Source: Zhihengliuella salsuginis (GTDB lineage Bacteria; Actinomycetota; Actinomycetes; Actinomycetales; Micrococcaceae). From it: 64,000 nt of DNA. The stretch lies in contig NZ_BMXK01000010.1 in the NCBI RefSeq assembly GCF_014651715.1, positions 1-64,000 of the forward strand. Reading direction: 5' to 3'. The first letter of the stretch is position 1, and each line of letters starts with the position of its first letter. The notes beneath the pieces are model-generated. The model was not told where the DNA came from. It saw only the letters and a list, made by a program, of their open reading frames with translations, and made no database searches. The position numbers were made by a program, and so were the translations under genes. Of this stretch, positions 7,568-16,085 are shown in pieces.

Positions 7568-7644
7568 TGGTAGCGGCGCCGGGACTCGATCCCGGGACCT
7601 CACGATTATGAGTCGTGCGCTCTAACCAGCTGAGCTACGCCGCC
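7568..7644 (-). tRNA. tRNA-Met (CAT), elongator type
   Basis: 77 nt including an encoded CCA. The acceptor GGCGGCG pairs with CGCCGCT (G-U at the first position). The D arm has AGCTCAGCTGGTTAGAGC and the anticodon arm reads ACGACTCATAATCGT with loop CTCATAA, giving CAT. The T arm has GGGATCGAGTCCC. The paired first base argues against an initiator tRNA; a tRNA-Ile2 with modified CAT is less likely because the body matches elongator Met. Confidence 0.92.
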
Positions 7645-7647
7645 ACG

Positions 7648-7702
7648 AATGGAAACGCCCGCGTCTGCGCCAGTTTGCATGACACAGACGCGGGCTTCCA
7701 TT
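7648..7702 (-). repeat. 18-bp inverted repeat in the tRNA spacer
   Basis: Arms 7648-7667 and 7685-7702 are complementary over 18 bp with a 2-nt bulge, around a 17-nt loop. They fill almost the whole spacer between tRNA-Thr and tRNA-Met. No T tract follows. It could be an RNase III or other processing signal, or an attenuator between the two tRNAs. Confidence 0.6.
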
Positions 7703-7705
7703 CAG

Positions 7706-7777
7706 AGCCCCCCACGGGAATCGATCCCGTGACCTCGTTCTTACCAAGAACGCGCTCTACCACTGAGCTAGGGGGGC
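7706..7777 (-). tRNA. tRNA-Thr (GGT)
   Basis: 72 nt without an encoded CCA. The acceptor GCCCCCC pairs with GGGGGGC, with a T discriminator. The D arm has AGCTCAGTGGTAGAGC and the anticodon stem-loop reads GTTCTTGGTAAGAAC, loop TTGGTAA, anticodon GGT. The T arm is CGGGATCGATTCCCG. It is the first gene of a two-tRNA unit. Confidence 0.92.
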
Positions 7778-7788
7778 AACGGAGAAAT

Positions 7789-7816
7789 ACTTTACCAGCG
7801 AGGAGGCCCCGCGCAA
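7789..7816 (-). promoter_or_regulatory. Promoter of the tRNA-Thr/tRNA-Met unit
   Basis: On the minus strand, TTGCGC (7816-7811) and TAAAGT (7794-7789) have a 16-bp spacer and lie 11 nt before the tRNA-Thr 5' end. The 202 bases from 7817 to 8018 hold no gene I can support. Confidence 0.5.
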
Positions 7817-8018
7817 AATCGGGCGCTCCCCTCCCATCGCGGGCGCGGGGAGCCGCCCGCATCCCCGTCAACACGGCGATCCCGGCGACCCCGCCGGCCA
7901 CCCCTCAGCCCCCGCCGCGCCGGCCGGCGACAGGTCCCGGATGATTCCGGGGTGAGGCGCTCGTCACTCCCGAACGGTGCACGCCGGCGGCCGCTCCGCC
8001 CCGCTCACGCCACGCCGG

Positions 8019-9098
8019 TCACCCCACGCGGAGCCAGTCGCGGGCGAGCTGCCGCCACGGCGGCCGGAACGCGTAGACGCCGACCAGCCGCAGCCGGGTC
8101 GCGTTCTCGTAGGCGGCCAGCCGGGCCGCGGACACTCCGCAGCCCTCGGCCGCCTCCGCGAGCACGTCGCGGGCGGCATCGCGGGCGGGCCCGCTGATCA
8201 GCCCCTGGTCGTGGCGCAGCGCCAGGTGGGCCATCAGGTTGCCGAGGTCCAGGGCCGGTTCGGCGAGCGCGGCCGTGTCGAAGTCGAGCACGCCGATCCG
8301 GCCCGCCGCCGGGTCGTAGAGCAGCTGCTCGTCGTGCAGGTCCCGGTGGGCGGGCACCAGCCGGTCGCCGGCGCCGTCGAGCAGGCCGGACACCGCCCGC
8401 CGCGCCCGCTCCTCGAGGCGCTCCGTCTCGTCCCGGCCGAGCCCCAGCGGGTCGTGCCCGCGCAGGTTCCCGACCCAGGCCAGCACGACGTCGGCCTCGG
8501 CCTGCGCGTCGTGCCGCGCCCAGTCGTTCCCGCCGGCGCCGGCCGGCGGCGTCCGCCCCACGAGTCGCGCCCACATCCGGGCGAACTCCTGCCATGCCGC
8601 GCGCCACCGGGCCAGATCGCCCGGTCCCTGCAGGCTGCGCAGGGGGACCCCGCGGACGGTGTCGAACACCACCCGGTCGTTCCCCGTTTCCAGCACGGTG
8701 GCACTCGCTCCGCCGGCGTCGCGCACGAGCTCCCCCAGCCGGGTCGACGCCTCGGCGACGCCGGCCGCCCGGCCGGGGCGCAGCACCTTGACGTAGCGGT
8801 CCCCGGAGCGGACGACGGCGCGGCGGCCGGCCCGGTGCACGATCAGCTCGGCGCCCGGCGCCAGTACCCCGGGCAGCGCGGGCAGCTTGGCGTCGCGGCC
8901 GAAGTCGAGCACGTCGAGGCGGGCCCCGGCGCCGTGCCAGGTTCCCGCCCGCAGGCGACCGTCGCCGTCGTGCCCCTCGACGGTCTGCGTGCCGTCGGCG
9001 CGCGGCCAGGCGCGGCGGATGCGTATCCCGCCGGCCTCCTGGGGCACGGAAGCGGCGGCGGGCGGGGCCCCGGCGCCGTTCGCCGGACCGGCCGTCAC
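8019..9098 (-). CDS. APH-fold phosphotransferase (last gene of glycosyltransferase/ABC operon)
   Basis: 359 residues of the aminoglycoside phosphotransferase/choline-kinase-like fold. The catalytic loop is HRDLHDEQLLYD (about 249-260) and the metal-binding motif is GVLDFDTAALAEPALDLGN. The N-lobe has RYVKVLRPG as the likely nucleotide-binding lysine segment. The GTG start is set by a 4-nt overlap (GTGA) with the upstream phosphotransferase gene. The family phosphorylates small-molecule hydroxyls. Here it ends an operon with three glycosyltransferase domains and an ABC exporter, so a sugar or glycoside substrate is more likely than antibiotic resistance. Substrate unknown. Confidence 0.8.
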   Translation of the reverse strand: MTAGPANGAGAPPAAASVPQEAGGIRIRRAWPRADGTQTVEGHDGDGRLRAGTWHGAGARLDVLDFGRDAKLPALPGVLAPGAELIVHRAGRRAVVRSGDRYVKVLRPGRAAGVAEASTRLGELVRDAGGASATVLETGNDRVVFDTVRGVPLRSLQGPGDLARWRAAWQEFARMWARLVGRTPPAGAGGNDWARHDAQAEADVVLAWVGNLRGHDPLGLGRDETERLEERARRAVSGLLDGAGDRLVPAHRDLHDEQLLYDPAAGRIGVLDFDTAALAEPALDLGNLMAHLALRHDQGLISGPARDAARDVLAEAAEGCGVSAARLAAYENATRLRLVGVYAFRPPWRQLARDWLRVG

Positions 9099-10378
9099 GG
9101 CGTCCCCTCCGGCAGCGGCGTCACGGCCCGCAGCGCGTCCCGCACCGCCGCGACCCCGCCGTCCGGCGGTGCGGCGGCGAGGCGCTCGGCCAGCGCCAGG
9201 CGGCGGGACACCCGCGGGACCCAGTCCGGGTCGGCGGCGCGGAACGGCTCGAGGGCCCGCAGCAGCACGTGCGCGCCGGCGAAGGCCGGAAGGTGCCGGG
9301 CGCCGCCGTAGCCGCGCAGCAGGGCCGCGGCCGTGTCCAGCCCGGGCGCCGACCCCGCCTCGCCCGCGAGCAGATCGGCGGCGGCGAAGCAGCCGAGGTC
9401 CCACCCGGGGTGCCCCCAGGCGGCGCGGTCGGCGTCGATGACGCGCAGGCCGCGGGCGCCGCGCAGCAGCTGGTCGGGCGAGTAGTCGCCGTGCAGGGGC
9501 ACGACGTCGCCGCCCGCCTCCGCGAGCGCCTCCCCCAGCCGTTCCGCGGCCCGGCGCGCGGCACCGCCGGCCCCCGGCAGGATCCCCTCGACGCCGGCCA
9601 CGACCGCGCCCATCCGCGCGGTGGCGTCGAGCCGGGGCAGCGACGTCGCGGCCTCCACGCGCGCCCCCGAGGCGTGCCAGGCGCGCAGCAGCCCACCGGC
9701 CTGCTCGAACTCCGCGCCGGCCCCGCCGGCGGCCAGGTTCCCGGTGCCGTAGTACTCGTAGGCGAGCGCGTGTTCCTCGTGACCGGCCAGCGGGTGCGGC
9801 TCCAGGGCCGGGACGCCGCCCGCCTTCAGCGCGGCCGCCAGCGGGGCGACGTGACCGTACGGGCGGCGGGACAGTTTGACCACGACGTCGCCGCCCGGCC
9901 CCGCGCCGGACGCGGGCAGGTCGCGACGGCGCACGACGAGCCGGCGCCCCGGGTTGTAGTTCAGGACGCCGCCGCGCACGGAGCGGTCCGCGCGCACGGA
10001 CCCGGTCCGGCGCATCAGGCGCCCCAGCCGCTTGTCCGCGCCGATGGGGCCGGCGATGAGCACGTGCCCGTCCCCCAGCTCGAACACCGGCAGCTCCACC
10101 CCGGCCTTCGCGCCGGTCCGCAGCAGGCGCGCGGCCTTGTCGGCGGCCGCCGGACCGTACCCGGAGACCCAGCCGATCGGGGTGCCGTCGGAATCGTTGA
10201 GCCGGCCGATCACGGAGCGGCCCGGCTTGTAGCGCAGGTGGTCGGCCCGCACCCGTCCGTGCACGGGGCCGAGGCGGCGGGCCAGCCCGTCCAGCGCGTC
10301 CGACCCGCCGTCCGCCGCGGCGAAGAGGACCCCGGCGGCCGGCAGGAGTGCCGGGCGGGGCGGGTCCTGCGCGCTCAC
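9095..10378 (-). CDS. APH-fold phosphotransferase with duplicated N-terminal motif
   Basis: 427 residues. The C-terminal half has an APH catalytic loop HGDYSPDQLLRG and metal motif VIDADRAAWGHPGWDLG. The N-terminal ~170 residues carry two similar elements, HLRYKPGRSVIGRL and VLNYNPGRRLVVRR, which look like the same kinase N-lobe strand used twice: either a duplicated N-lobe or a fused degenerate half-kinase. The catalytic loop differs from the sister gene's HRDLHDEQLL, so the two are not recent copies. The GTG start overlaps the ABC gene's TGA by 4 nt, and the stop overlaps the next start by 4 nt. Substrate unknown. Confidence 0.75.
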   Translation of the reverse strand: MSAQDPPRPALLPAAGVLFAAADGGSDALDGLARRLGPVHGRVRADHLRYKPGRSVIGRLNDSDGTPIGWVSGYGPAAADKAARLLRTGAKAGVELPVFELGDGHVLIAGPIGADKRLGRLMRRTGSVRADRSVRGGVLNYNPGRRLVVRRRDLPASGAGPGGDVVVKLSRRPYGHVAPLAAALKAGGVPALEPHPLAGHEEHALAYEYYGTGNLAAGGAGAEFEQAGGLLRAWHASGARVEAATSLPRLDATARMGAVVAGVEGILPGAGGAARRAAERLGEALAEAGGDVVPLHGDYSPDQLLRGARGLRVIDADRAAWGHPGWDLGCFAAADLLAGEAGSAPGLDTAAALLRGYGGARHLPAFAGAHVLLRALEPFRAADPDWVPRVSRRLALAERLAAAPPDGGVAAVRDALRAVTPLPEGTP

Positions 10379-12201
10379 GGGGCGCGCTCCAGGAGCACCT
10401 GCGGGTCGTCCCACTGCTGGCGCACCCAGGCCGCGAACACCCCGTCGTCGTCCTGCAGGAGCTCCGCGGGCGTCCCGTCGAGGCGGATCCTGCCGCCCTC
10501 GATCCACACCACGCGGTCCGCGGCCAGGGCCGTCGCGGCGTCGTGGGTGATGCTGATCGTCGTCGCCGACGCCGTCAGCTCGTCGAAGGCGGCCAGCACG
10601 TCCGCCGCCGATTCCGGGTCGAGACCCGCCGTGGCCTCGTCCAGCACGACGACGGCGGCGCCCCGCAGCATCGTCCGGGCGATCGCGATCCGCTGACGCT
10701 GCCCGCCGGAGAGCGTGCCGCCCCGCTCCCCGATCCGGGTCTCGTAGCCGTGCTCGAACTCCATGATGAAGCCGTGCGCCTGGGCGCGCCGGGCGGCCTC
10801 CTCGATCTCGGCGTCGGTCGCGTCGAGCCGGCCGAACCGGATGTTCTCCCGGATCGACCCGGAGAACAGGACCGACTCCTGCGGCACGAATCCGATCTGG
10901 GCGCGCAGCGAGTCCAGTGTCAGCTCCCTCACGTCGTGCCCGTCGAGCCGCACCTGCCCGGACTCGGGGTCGAGCAGCCGGGACACGAGCAGGGAGATCG
11001 TGGACTTGCCCGCCCCGGACGGGCCGACGAACGCGACCCGCTGTCCGGCGGGGACCGCCAGGGTGAGGTCGTGCAGGACGGGGGCGCCGTCGTCGTACCC
11101 CGCCGTGACCGAGCACAGCTCGACGGTGCCGTCCGCCCGGGTGATCGCGCGCGCCCCGTCCGCGTCGCGGATGGCCGGGACGACGTCGAGGACGTCGGCC
11201 ACACGCTCGCCGGAGGCGGCCGCGCGGGCGATGCGTCCGGTGTACTTCGCCATGTCCCGCAGCGGCTTCATGGTGGTCTTGAGGTAGGTCAGGAAGATGA
11301 CGAGATCCCCCGGCGTCATGTCTCCCTGCATCACCCGCCAGCCGCCCGCGAACAGGACCATGGCGGTGGCCGTGCCGACGAGGACGTCGGTGCGCCGCTC
11401 CAATCCGGCCGCGAGGCGCTTGGCCTTCACCCCGTCCTTCAGGGTCTTCTTGTTGCTGCGCCCGAAGCGGCCCTCCAGCTCCGACTGCAGCCCGTACGCC
11501 TGGACGACCCCGATCGCGCCGAGGCTCTCCGCGGCGATGTTCGCCAGCTGGCCCTCGCCGCGGCGCGTCTTGCGCGAGGCATCGGTGATCGCCCCGGAGC
11601 TGCCCTTCGCCGAGATGCCGTAGGCGAGGGTCGCCAGCACGACCACGACCGTCAGCAGCGGGTCGAGCCACAGCATGACCCCGGCCATGGCGACGAGCGT
11701 GATGGAGTTGGCCAGGAGCGGCAGGCCGGCGGTGACCGCGACCTCCTGCAGCTTGCCGACGTCGCCGACGAGGCGCTGGACCAGGTCCCCCGACCTGGCC
11801 CGGGAGTGGTAGACGCGCGGCAGCGACTGCACGTGCGCGAAAACGTGCTGGCGCAGCTTCGTGGCCACGCGGGAGCCGGCGAGCGCGAACGCGACAGTCG
11901 CCAGGTAGTTGGCGAGCGCGCGCAGGGCCACGATGACTATCACGGCCGCGCCGCACGCGATGAGCAGCTCGACCGACGCCGCCCAGGCGCCGTCGATGCG
12001 GGCGCCGAGGCTGGCGGTCACGGCGTCGATCACGAACTTCACCGGCCACGGCTCGGCCACCCGGAAGGCGACCTCGAAGATCAGTGCGGTGACGCCGCCG
12101 GACATGAGCAGCCGCTGGCCGCGCAGGTGCGGGCGCAGGATCGACAGCGTGCGGCGCAGGGGGCCGATCCGCAGCTTGTCGGCGGACTTGCGCCGGCTCA
12201 C
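10375..12201 (-). CDS. ABC exporter half-transporter (TMD-NBD)
   Basis: 608 residues. An N-terminal type IV exporter membrane domain (about 20-315, six helices) is fused to a nucleotide-binding domain with Walker A GPSGAGKST (about 400-408), signature LSGGQRQRIAIAR and Walker B VVVLDEATAGLD. It would work as a homodimer in the membrane, like MsbA/MDR-type exporters. The GTG start is fixed by the GTGA overlap with the glycosyltransferase gene, and its TGA overlaps the phosphotransferase start in the same way. Encoded between glycosyltransferases and kinases, it probably exports a glycoside, glycolipid or glycopeptide made by this operon. That role is inference. Confidence 0.87.
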   Translation of the reverse strand: MSRRKSADKLRIGPLRRTLSILRPHLRGQRLLMSGGVTALIFEVAFRVAEPWPVKFVIDAVTASLGARIDGAWAASVELLIACGAAVIVIVALRALANYLATVAFALAGSRVATKLRQHVFAHVQSLPRVYHSRARSGDLVQRLVGDVGKLQEVAVTAGLPLLANSITLVAMAGVMLWLDPLLTVVVVLATLAYGISAKGSSGAITDASRKTRRGEGQLANIAAESLGAIGVVQAYGLQSELEGRFGRSNKKTLKDGVKAKRLAAGLERRTDVLVGTATAMVLFAGGWRVMQGDMTPGDLVIFLTYLKTTMKPLRDMAKYTGRIARAAASGERVADVLDVVPAIRDADGARAITRADGTVELCSVTAGYDDGAPVLHDLTLAVPAGQRVAFVGPSGAGKSTISLLVSRLLDPESGQVRLDGHDVRELTLDSLRAQIGFVPQESVLFSGSIRENIRFGRLDATDAEIEEAARRAQAHGFIMEFEHGYETRIGERGGTLSGGQRQRIAIARTMLRGAAVVVLDEATAGLDPESAADVLAAFDELTASATTISITHDAATALAADRVVWIEGGRIRLDGTPAELLQDDDGVFAAWVRQQWDDPQVLLERAP

Positions 12202-14693
12202 GACTCTTCCCCGATCAGGGCGGCCGCGGCGTCCGCGCCCGCGGACGCCGGCGGGAGCTCGCGGCGGGGGAAGTCGACGCCGGCGAGGATCTTCTCGAGC
12301 ACGCGCGACCAGTCGTGGGCGGCCACGGCCCGCGCGCGGCCGGCGGCGCCGAGCGCCTCCCGTGCCGCGGGATCGGCGGCGAGCGCGTCGATCGCCGCCG
12401 CGAGGGCCTGCGGGTCCGACGGGGCGACGAGGCGGCCGGTGGCTCCGTCGTCGACGATGGAGGGCACCTGCCCGACCCGGCTGCCGACGACCGGCAGGCC
12501 GGCGGCCAGGTACTCGTAGATCTTCAGCGGCGAGAAGTACGACTCGGAGTCGCCGGCGGCGGGATAGGGCGCGACCGCGATGTCGGCCGCGGCCAGTTCC
12601 CGACCCATGTCGGCCGGGGGCACCGCCCCGGTGAAGCGGATGCGCGCGGCGACCTCGGGCCCGTGGGCGGCGGCCCGCTCGCGCAGGGCCCCGGCCAGGG
12701 GGCCGTCGCCGACGATCTTCGCGTGCCAGCCGCCGGACGAGGCGGCGACCGCGTCGACGAGCGTCTCGACGCCGTGCCACGCCTTCAGGGTGCCGACGAA
12801 GACGGCCTCGACCGCCCCGTCGTCGTTCGCCGCCGGCGCCGGCCGGATGCGGGCCGTGTCCACGCCGTTGGCGACCACGCCGACGTCGCCCGCGTCCGGC
12901 ACGTGCTCCCGCACCCAGTCGGCGACCGGCGCCGAGACGCAGACGGTTCGCCGCGCCGCGCGGACCTGCCGTTCCAAGAGCTCGCGGGCCAGCGCCTCGT
13001 GCTCGAGCTCGCGGTGGGTGCGCTGCTCGTCGATCAGGGGCGCGTTGACCTCCAGCACCCCCGGCACGCCGTCGCCGGCCAGCGTCTCGAGGACCGTGCT
13101 GAAGAGGCTGTACCGCTCGTAGACCAGGTCCGTCCCGTCCCGGCGGACCGCCGCGGCCAGCTCGGCGGCGGCCGCGCGCTGCGCGACCTCCCGCTCCGAC
13201 GCGTCCGCGTGCTTGCCGACCCGCACCTCGGTGACGGCCACGTCTGCCAGGTCCGACGGCGCCGCGCCGGCGCCCGCACGCCCGCCGGCCGCCGCGCGGG
13301 TGCAGTAGAGGCGCACCTCGGCTCCGCGGCGGCGGAGGGCGCGCACGATCTCCTGCACGTGCACGGAGGCGCCCTTGGCGCCGAACACCGGGATGCCCGG
13401 GTCGACGCAGACGTAGGCGACCCGGCGTCCGGCCAGATCCCGGCGGACCGCCCGAGCCGATTCGACGGCCCGCGGCTCAGGGTCGTCCTCGAGCGCGGCC
13501 AGCGTGCGCGCCTGGAGGGCGGAGTCGAAGCGGGCCTCGATCAGCCGCCGCGCCGCGCGCGCCAGCCCCACCCGGTCGGCGTCGCCGGCGAGCCCGCGCA
13601 GGGCGGCCGCCAGGCCGTCGTCGTCCCCGGGCTCGAGCAGCAGGCCGGTCCGCCCGTCGACGACCGCCTCCGGGATGCCGGTCACCGCCGTCGCCACGCA
13701 GGGGACGCCGGTGGCCATGGCCTCGAGCAGCACGGTCGGGAGCCCGTCCGCGTTGCCGTCGGCACCCACGACGCACGGGGCCGCGAAGACGTCGGCCCAC
13801 CCGAGCAGTCCGCGCACCTCCTCCTGGGTGCACGCGCCCAGCAGCTCCACCGGGGCGCCGGTCCGCTCGACGAGCGCGGCCAGCGGCCCGGCCAGCTCGC
13901 CCTCGCCGGCGATGCGCACACGGAGCGCCACCCCCTCGTCGCGGAGGCGGGCGGCGACGCGGACCAGGTGCGCGAAGCCCTTCTTCTCGACGAGGCGCCC
14001 GACGGCGGCCACGCGCAGCTCTCCGTCGGGGGCGGCCGGGTCGCGGTACGGGAAGCGCGCCAGCTCCAGCCCGTTGTAGAGCAGGTGGACCTTGTCCGCC
14101 AGGTGCGGATAGGCCGCCCGCAGATGCTCCAGGTTGTAGCGGCTGATGGTGACCATGTGGTGGGCGCGCTCGAGCATGCGCTCCAGCCGGGCCGCGTCGA
14201 CCGACTCGTGGAAGAGGTCCTTGGCGTGGGTGGTGACGGAGAACGTGATGCCCGCCAGCTCGGCGGCGATCTCCGCCACCCGCCCGGACATCGAGCCGAA
14301 GTGGGAGTGCAGGTGGGTCAGCGACGCCCGGCGCGCCATCACGGCGAGGGCGACGGCCTGGTGCGCCTCGCCGGCGTCGTACCCGGTGAGCTCGGGCAGC
14401 AGGCGCGCGTAGCGCTCGGCGAACCCGCCGATGGTGGCGGTGGCCTCGGCCAGGTGGGCCCAGGCCTCGGTGGTCTTAGCGACGCGCGGGACGAACTCGA
14501 CGGGGGCCTTCACCCGGGCGAGCTCGGGATGGAAGCGGGTGTCGCTCGTGTGGCGCAGGGCGAAGATGCGCAGCTGCTCGCCGGCGGCCTCGCGGGCCAG
14601 GATCTCGGTGACGATGAACGTCTCGGAGAACCGGGGGTAGACCTTGACGACGTAGCCGGTGCGGCGGGCGGGTTCGGTCTCAGGCGATGACAT
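12198..14693 (-). CDS. Tandem GT4-GT4 glycosyltransferase fusion
   Basis: 831 residues with two complete GT-B glycosyltransferase family 4 modules. Module 1 (about 10-410) has the HSHFG/TTHAKDLFHE acceptor-side motifs, GRLVEKKGF, and the nucleotide-sugar motif LPTVLLEAMATGVPCVAT. Module 2 (about 425-810) has GIPVFGAKGASVHVQEIVRAL, VGTLKAWHGVETL and SPLKIYEYLAAGLPVVGS. Each carries its own E-x7-E-like donor region, so two successive sugar additions are plausible. It overlaps the upstream glycosyltransferase gene by 14 nt and the ABC gene by 4 nt. Donors and acceptors cannot be read from the sequence. Capsule, glycolipid and natural-product roles all remain possible. Confidence 0.87.
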   Translation of the reverse strand: MSSPETEPARRTGYVVKVYPRFSETFIVTEILAREAAGEQLRIFALRHTSDTRFHPELARVKAPVEFVPRVAKTTEAWAHLAEATATIGGFAERYARLLPELTGYDAGEAHQAVALAVMARRASLTHLHSHFGSMSGRVAEIAAELAGITFSVTTHAKDLFHESVDAARLERMLERAHHMVTISRYNLEHLRAAYPHLADKVHLLYNGLELARFPYRDPAAPDGELRVAAVGRLVEKKGFAHLVRVAARLRDEGVALRVRIAGEGELAGPLAALVERTGAPVELLGACTQEEVRGLLGWADVFAAPCVVGADGNADGLPTVLLEAMATGVPCVATAVTGIPEAVVDGRTGLLLEPGDDDGLAAALRGLAGDADRVGLARAARRLIEARFDSALQARTLAALEDDPEPRAVESARAVRRDLAGRRVAYVCVDPGIPVFGAKGASVHVQEIVRALRRRGAEVRLYCTRAAAGGRAGAGAAPSDLADVAVTEVRVGKHADASEREVAQRAAAAELAAAVRRDGTDLVYERYSLFSTVLETLAGDGVPGVLEVNAPLIDEQRTHRELEHEALARELLERQVRAARRTVCVSAPVADWVREHVPDAGDVGVVANGVDTARIRPAPAANDDGAVEAVFVGTLKAWHGVETLVDAVAASSGGWHAKIVGDGPLAGALRERAAAHGPEVAARIRFTGAVPPADMGRELAAADIAVAPYPAAGDSESYFSPLKIYEYLAAGLPVVGSRVGQVPSIVDDGATGRLVAPSDPQALAAAIDALAADPAAREALGAAGRARAVAAHDWSRVLEKILAGVDFPRRELPPASAGADAAAALIGEES

Positions 14694-15915
14694 GGTCGAG
14701 CTCCTCGAGGGTGTCGGTCGTGGTGAGGCGGCGGGCGTGCTCGACGACGCGGGCGAGCCCGCCGGTGTCGAGGCTGCGGCGCCCCGTGCGCGTGCGGTCC
14801 GCGTGCGCCCCGTGTCCGACGGCGGTGCGCAGCCAAACGCCGAGGCCGGCCGGCGTGGCGTCCCGCTGCCGCATGAGGTCGACCGCGTCGCGGGCGAGCA
14901 GGGAGGTGGCGCGGATGAGCTGCTCCGTGCGCGGCGCTTCGCGCGGCACGACCAGGGTCGGCGTCGCGGTGCTCAGCGCCTCGCAGACGGTGTTGTACCC
15001 GCCCATGACGACGGCGGCAGCCGCCCCGCGCAGGCACGCGAGCCCGTCCGGGACGGAGGTGAGGACGTCGGCCGCGCCGCCGGCGAGCGCCCGGACCTCG
15101 GCCCGCTGGCTGTCGGGCATCTGCGGTCCGGTCACGATGAGGTGCCAGTGCCCGGCGGGGACCGGGGCGCGGGCGGCCTGCGCTGTCAGCGCGAACCCGT
15201 CGGCGCCGCCGCCGGCCATCGTCAGGACGTAGGGTGCCGCGGGGTGCGCGTCGGGGCCGGGCTGCGGGGCGCGGGCCGTGTCGCGCCCGTCCGCGAGGTA
15301 TCCGGTGTAGCGGACGCGGTCCGCCAGTTCGAGGGGCAGCTCGCCGGTCTCGAGCGGGTCGTGCACGGAGGGGTCCCCGTACACCCAGAGCTCGTCGAAG
15401 ACCGCCCCCACGCGGTCGGCGCCGATGCCCTTCCACTCCCGTTGCGCGACCTCGGGGGCGTCCAGCACGTCGCGCAGGCCCAGGACGATCCGGCACGAGG
15501 GGCGGCTGCGCTTGAGCCTCTCCAACGGACCGGTGAGCTCGCCGTCGACGCCGAACGCGTGCCGGTCGACGACCATGAGGTGCGGCCGGAAGGACTGGAG
15601 CACGCCGTCGATCACGGAGGAGCGCACCCCCATCAGGCGCGTCATGCCGACGTCGAGGGTCCGCGGCGAGTAGCCGTCGGGCTCTTTGCTGATGCCGGGC
15701 ATGACCACCCAGTCCCAGCCGGGCGGGCACGGGTAGCTGGTGGCGGAGCGCTCGCCGGTGATCAGCAGGCCCGAGACGCGGTGCCCGGTCCCGGCCGGCA
15801 GCTCGCGCGAGAGCGCGTGGGCGATCGCCAGGTTGCGCCGCGTGTGCCCCAGCCCGACCGAATCGTGCGAGTACAGGACGACCCGGAGTCCGGGCTTCCG
15901 TGCCGGTACAGCCAT
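14680..15915 (-). CDS. GT28/MurG-like glycosyltransferase, first gene of the operon
   Basis: 411 residues of GT-B fold. The N-terminus has VVLYSHDSVGLGHTRRNLAIA, with the glycine-rich GLGHTRR loop of MurG/GT28-type enzymes. The C-terminal donor half has YVLTMAGGGADGF, VVMGGYNTVCEALS and TPTLVVPREAPRTEQLIRA, the SpsG/MurG-style sugar-nucleotide site. The ATG at 15915 is chosen because an AG-rich AGGAAGAGGGGAA precedes it; a longer frame to 15975 has no such signal. Three 11-bp direct repeats lie 48-85 nt upstream. Its stop overlaps the next gene by 14 nt. The acceptor is unknown. Confidence 0.8.
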   Translation of the reverse strand: MAVPARKPGLRVVLYSHDSVGLGHTRRNLAIAHALSRELPAGTGHRVSGLLITGERSATSYPCPPGWDWVVMPGISKEPDGYSPRTLDVGMTRLMGVRSSVIDGVLQSFRPHLMVVDRHAFGVDGELTGPLERLKRSRPSCRIVLGLRDVLDAPEVAQREWKGIGADRVGAVFDELWVYGDPSVHDPLETGELPLELADRVRYTGYLADGRDTARAPQPGPDAHPAAPYVLTMAGGGADGFALTAQAARAPVPAGHWHLIVTGPQMPDSQRAEVRALAGGAADVLTSVPDGLACLRGAAAAVVMGGYNTVCEALSTATPTLVVPREAPRTEQLIRATSLLARDAVDLMRQRDATPAGLGVWLRTAVGHGAHADRTRTGRRSLDTGGLARVVEHARRLTTTDTLEELDHVIA

Positions 15916-15962
15916 GGATGCTTCCCCTCTTCCTCCCCCGACATCCATAGTGGGCGGCCACG

Positions 15963-16000
15963 ATGAGCGGACCATGAGGTGGACATGAGAAGACTCTCAT
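15963..16000 (-). promoter_or_regulatory. Three 11-bp direct repeats plus inverted copy upstream of the glycosyltransferase operon
   Basis: Plus-strand ATGAG occurs at 15963, 15974 and 15985, spacing exactly 11 bp, in a looser unit ATGAGNNGAC. An inverted copy, TCTCAT at 15995-16000, makes a 6-bp inverted repeat around AGAC. One-turn direct repeats are typical of OmpR/PhoP-class response-regulator sites. They lie where an activator of the operon would bind. Confidence 0.45.
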
Positions 16001-16085
16001 CCAAGCACGACGTGAACGCGGGGTGGACGCCCCTGGTCAGAAGGTACCCGCTCCGCCCTGGCCTGGCCAGCCGTACGACGACGTG

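Noticed and set aside
8019-10378. Aminoglycoside resistance genes
   Set aside because: Only the APH fold is shared. The operon context with glycosyltransferases and an exporter and the divergent N-lobes argue for a biosynthetic role; resistance cannot be claimed.
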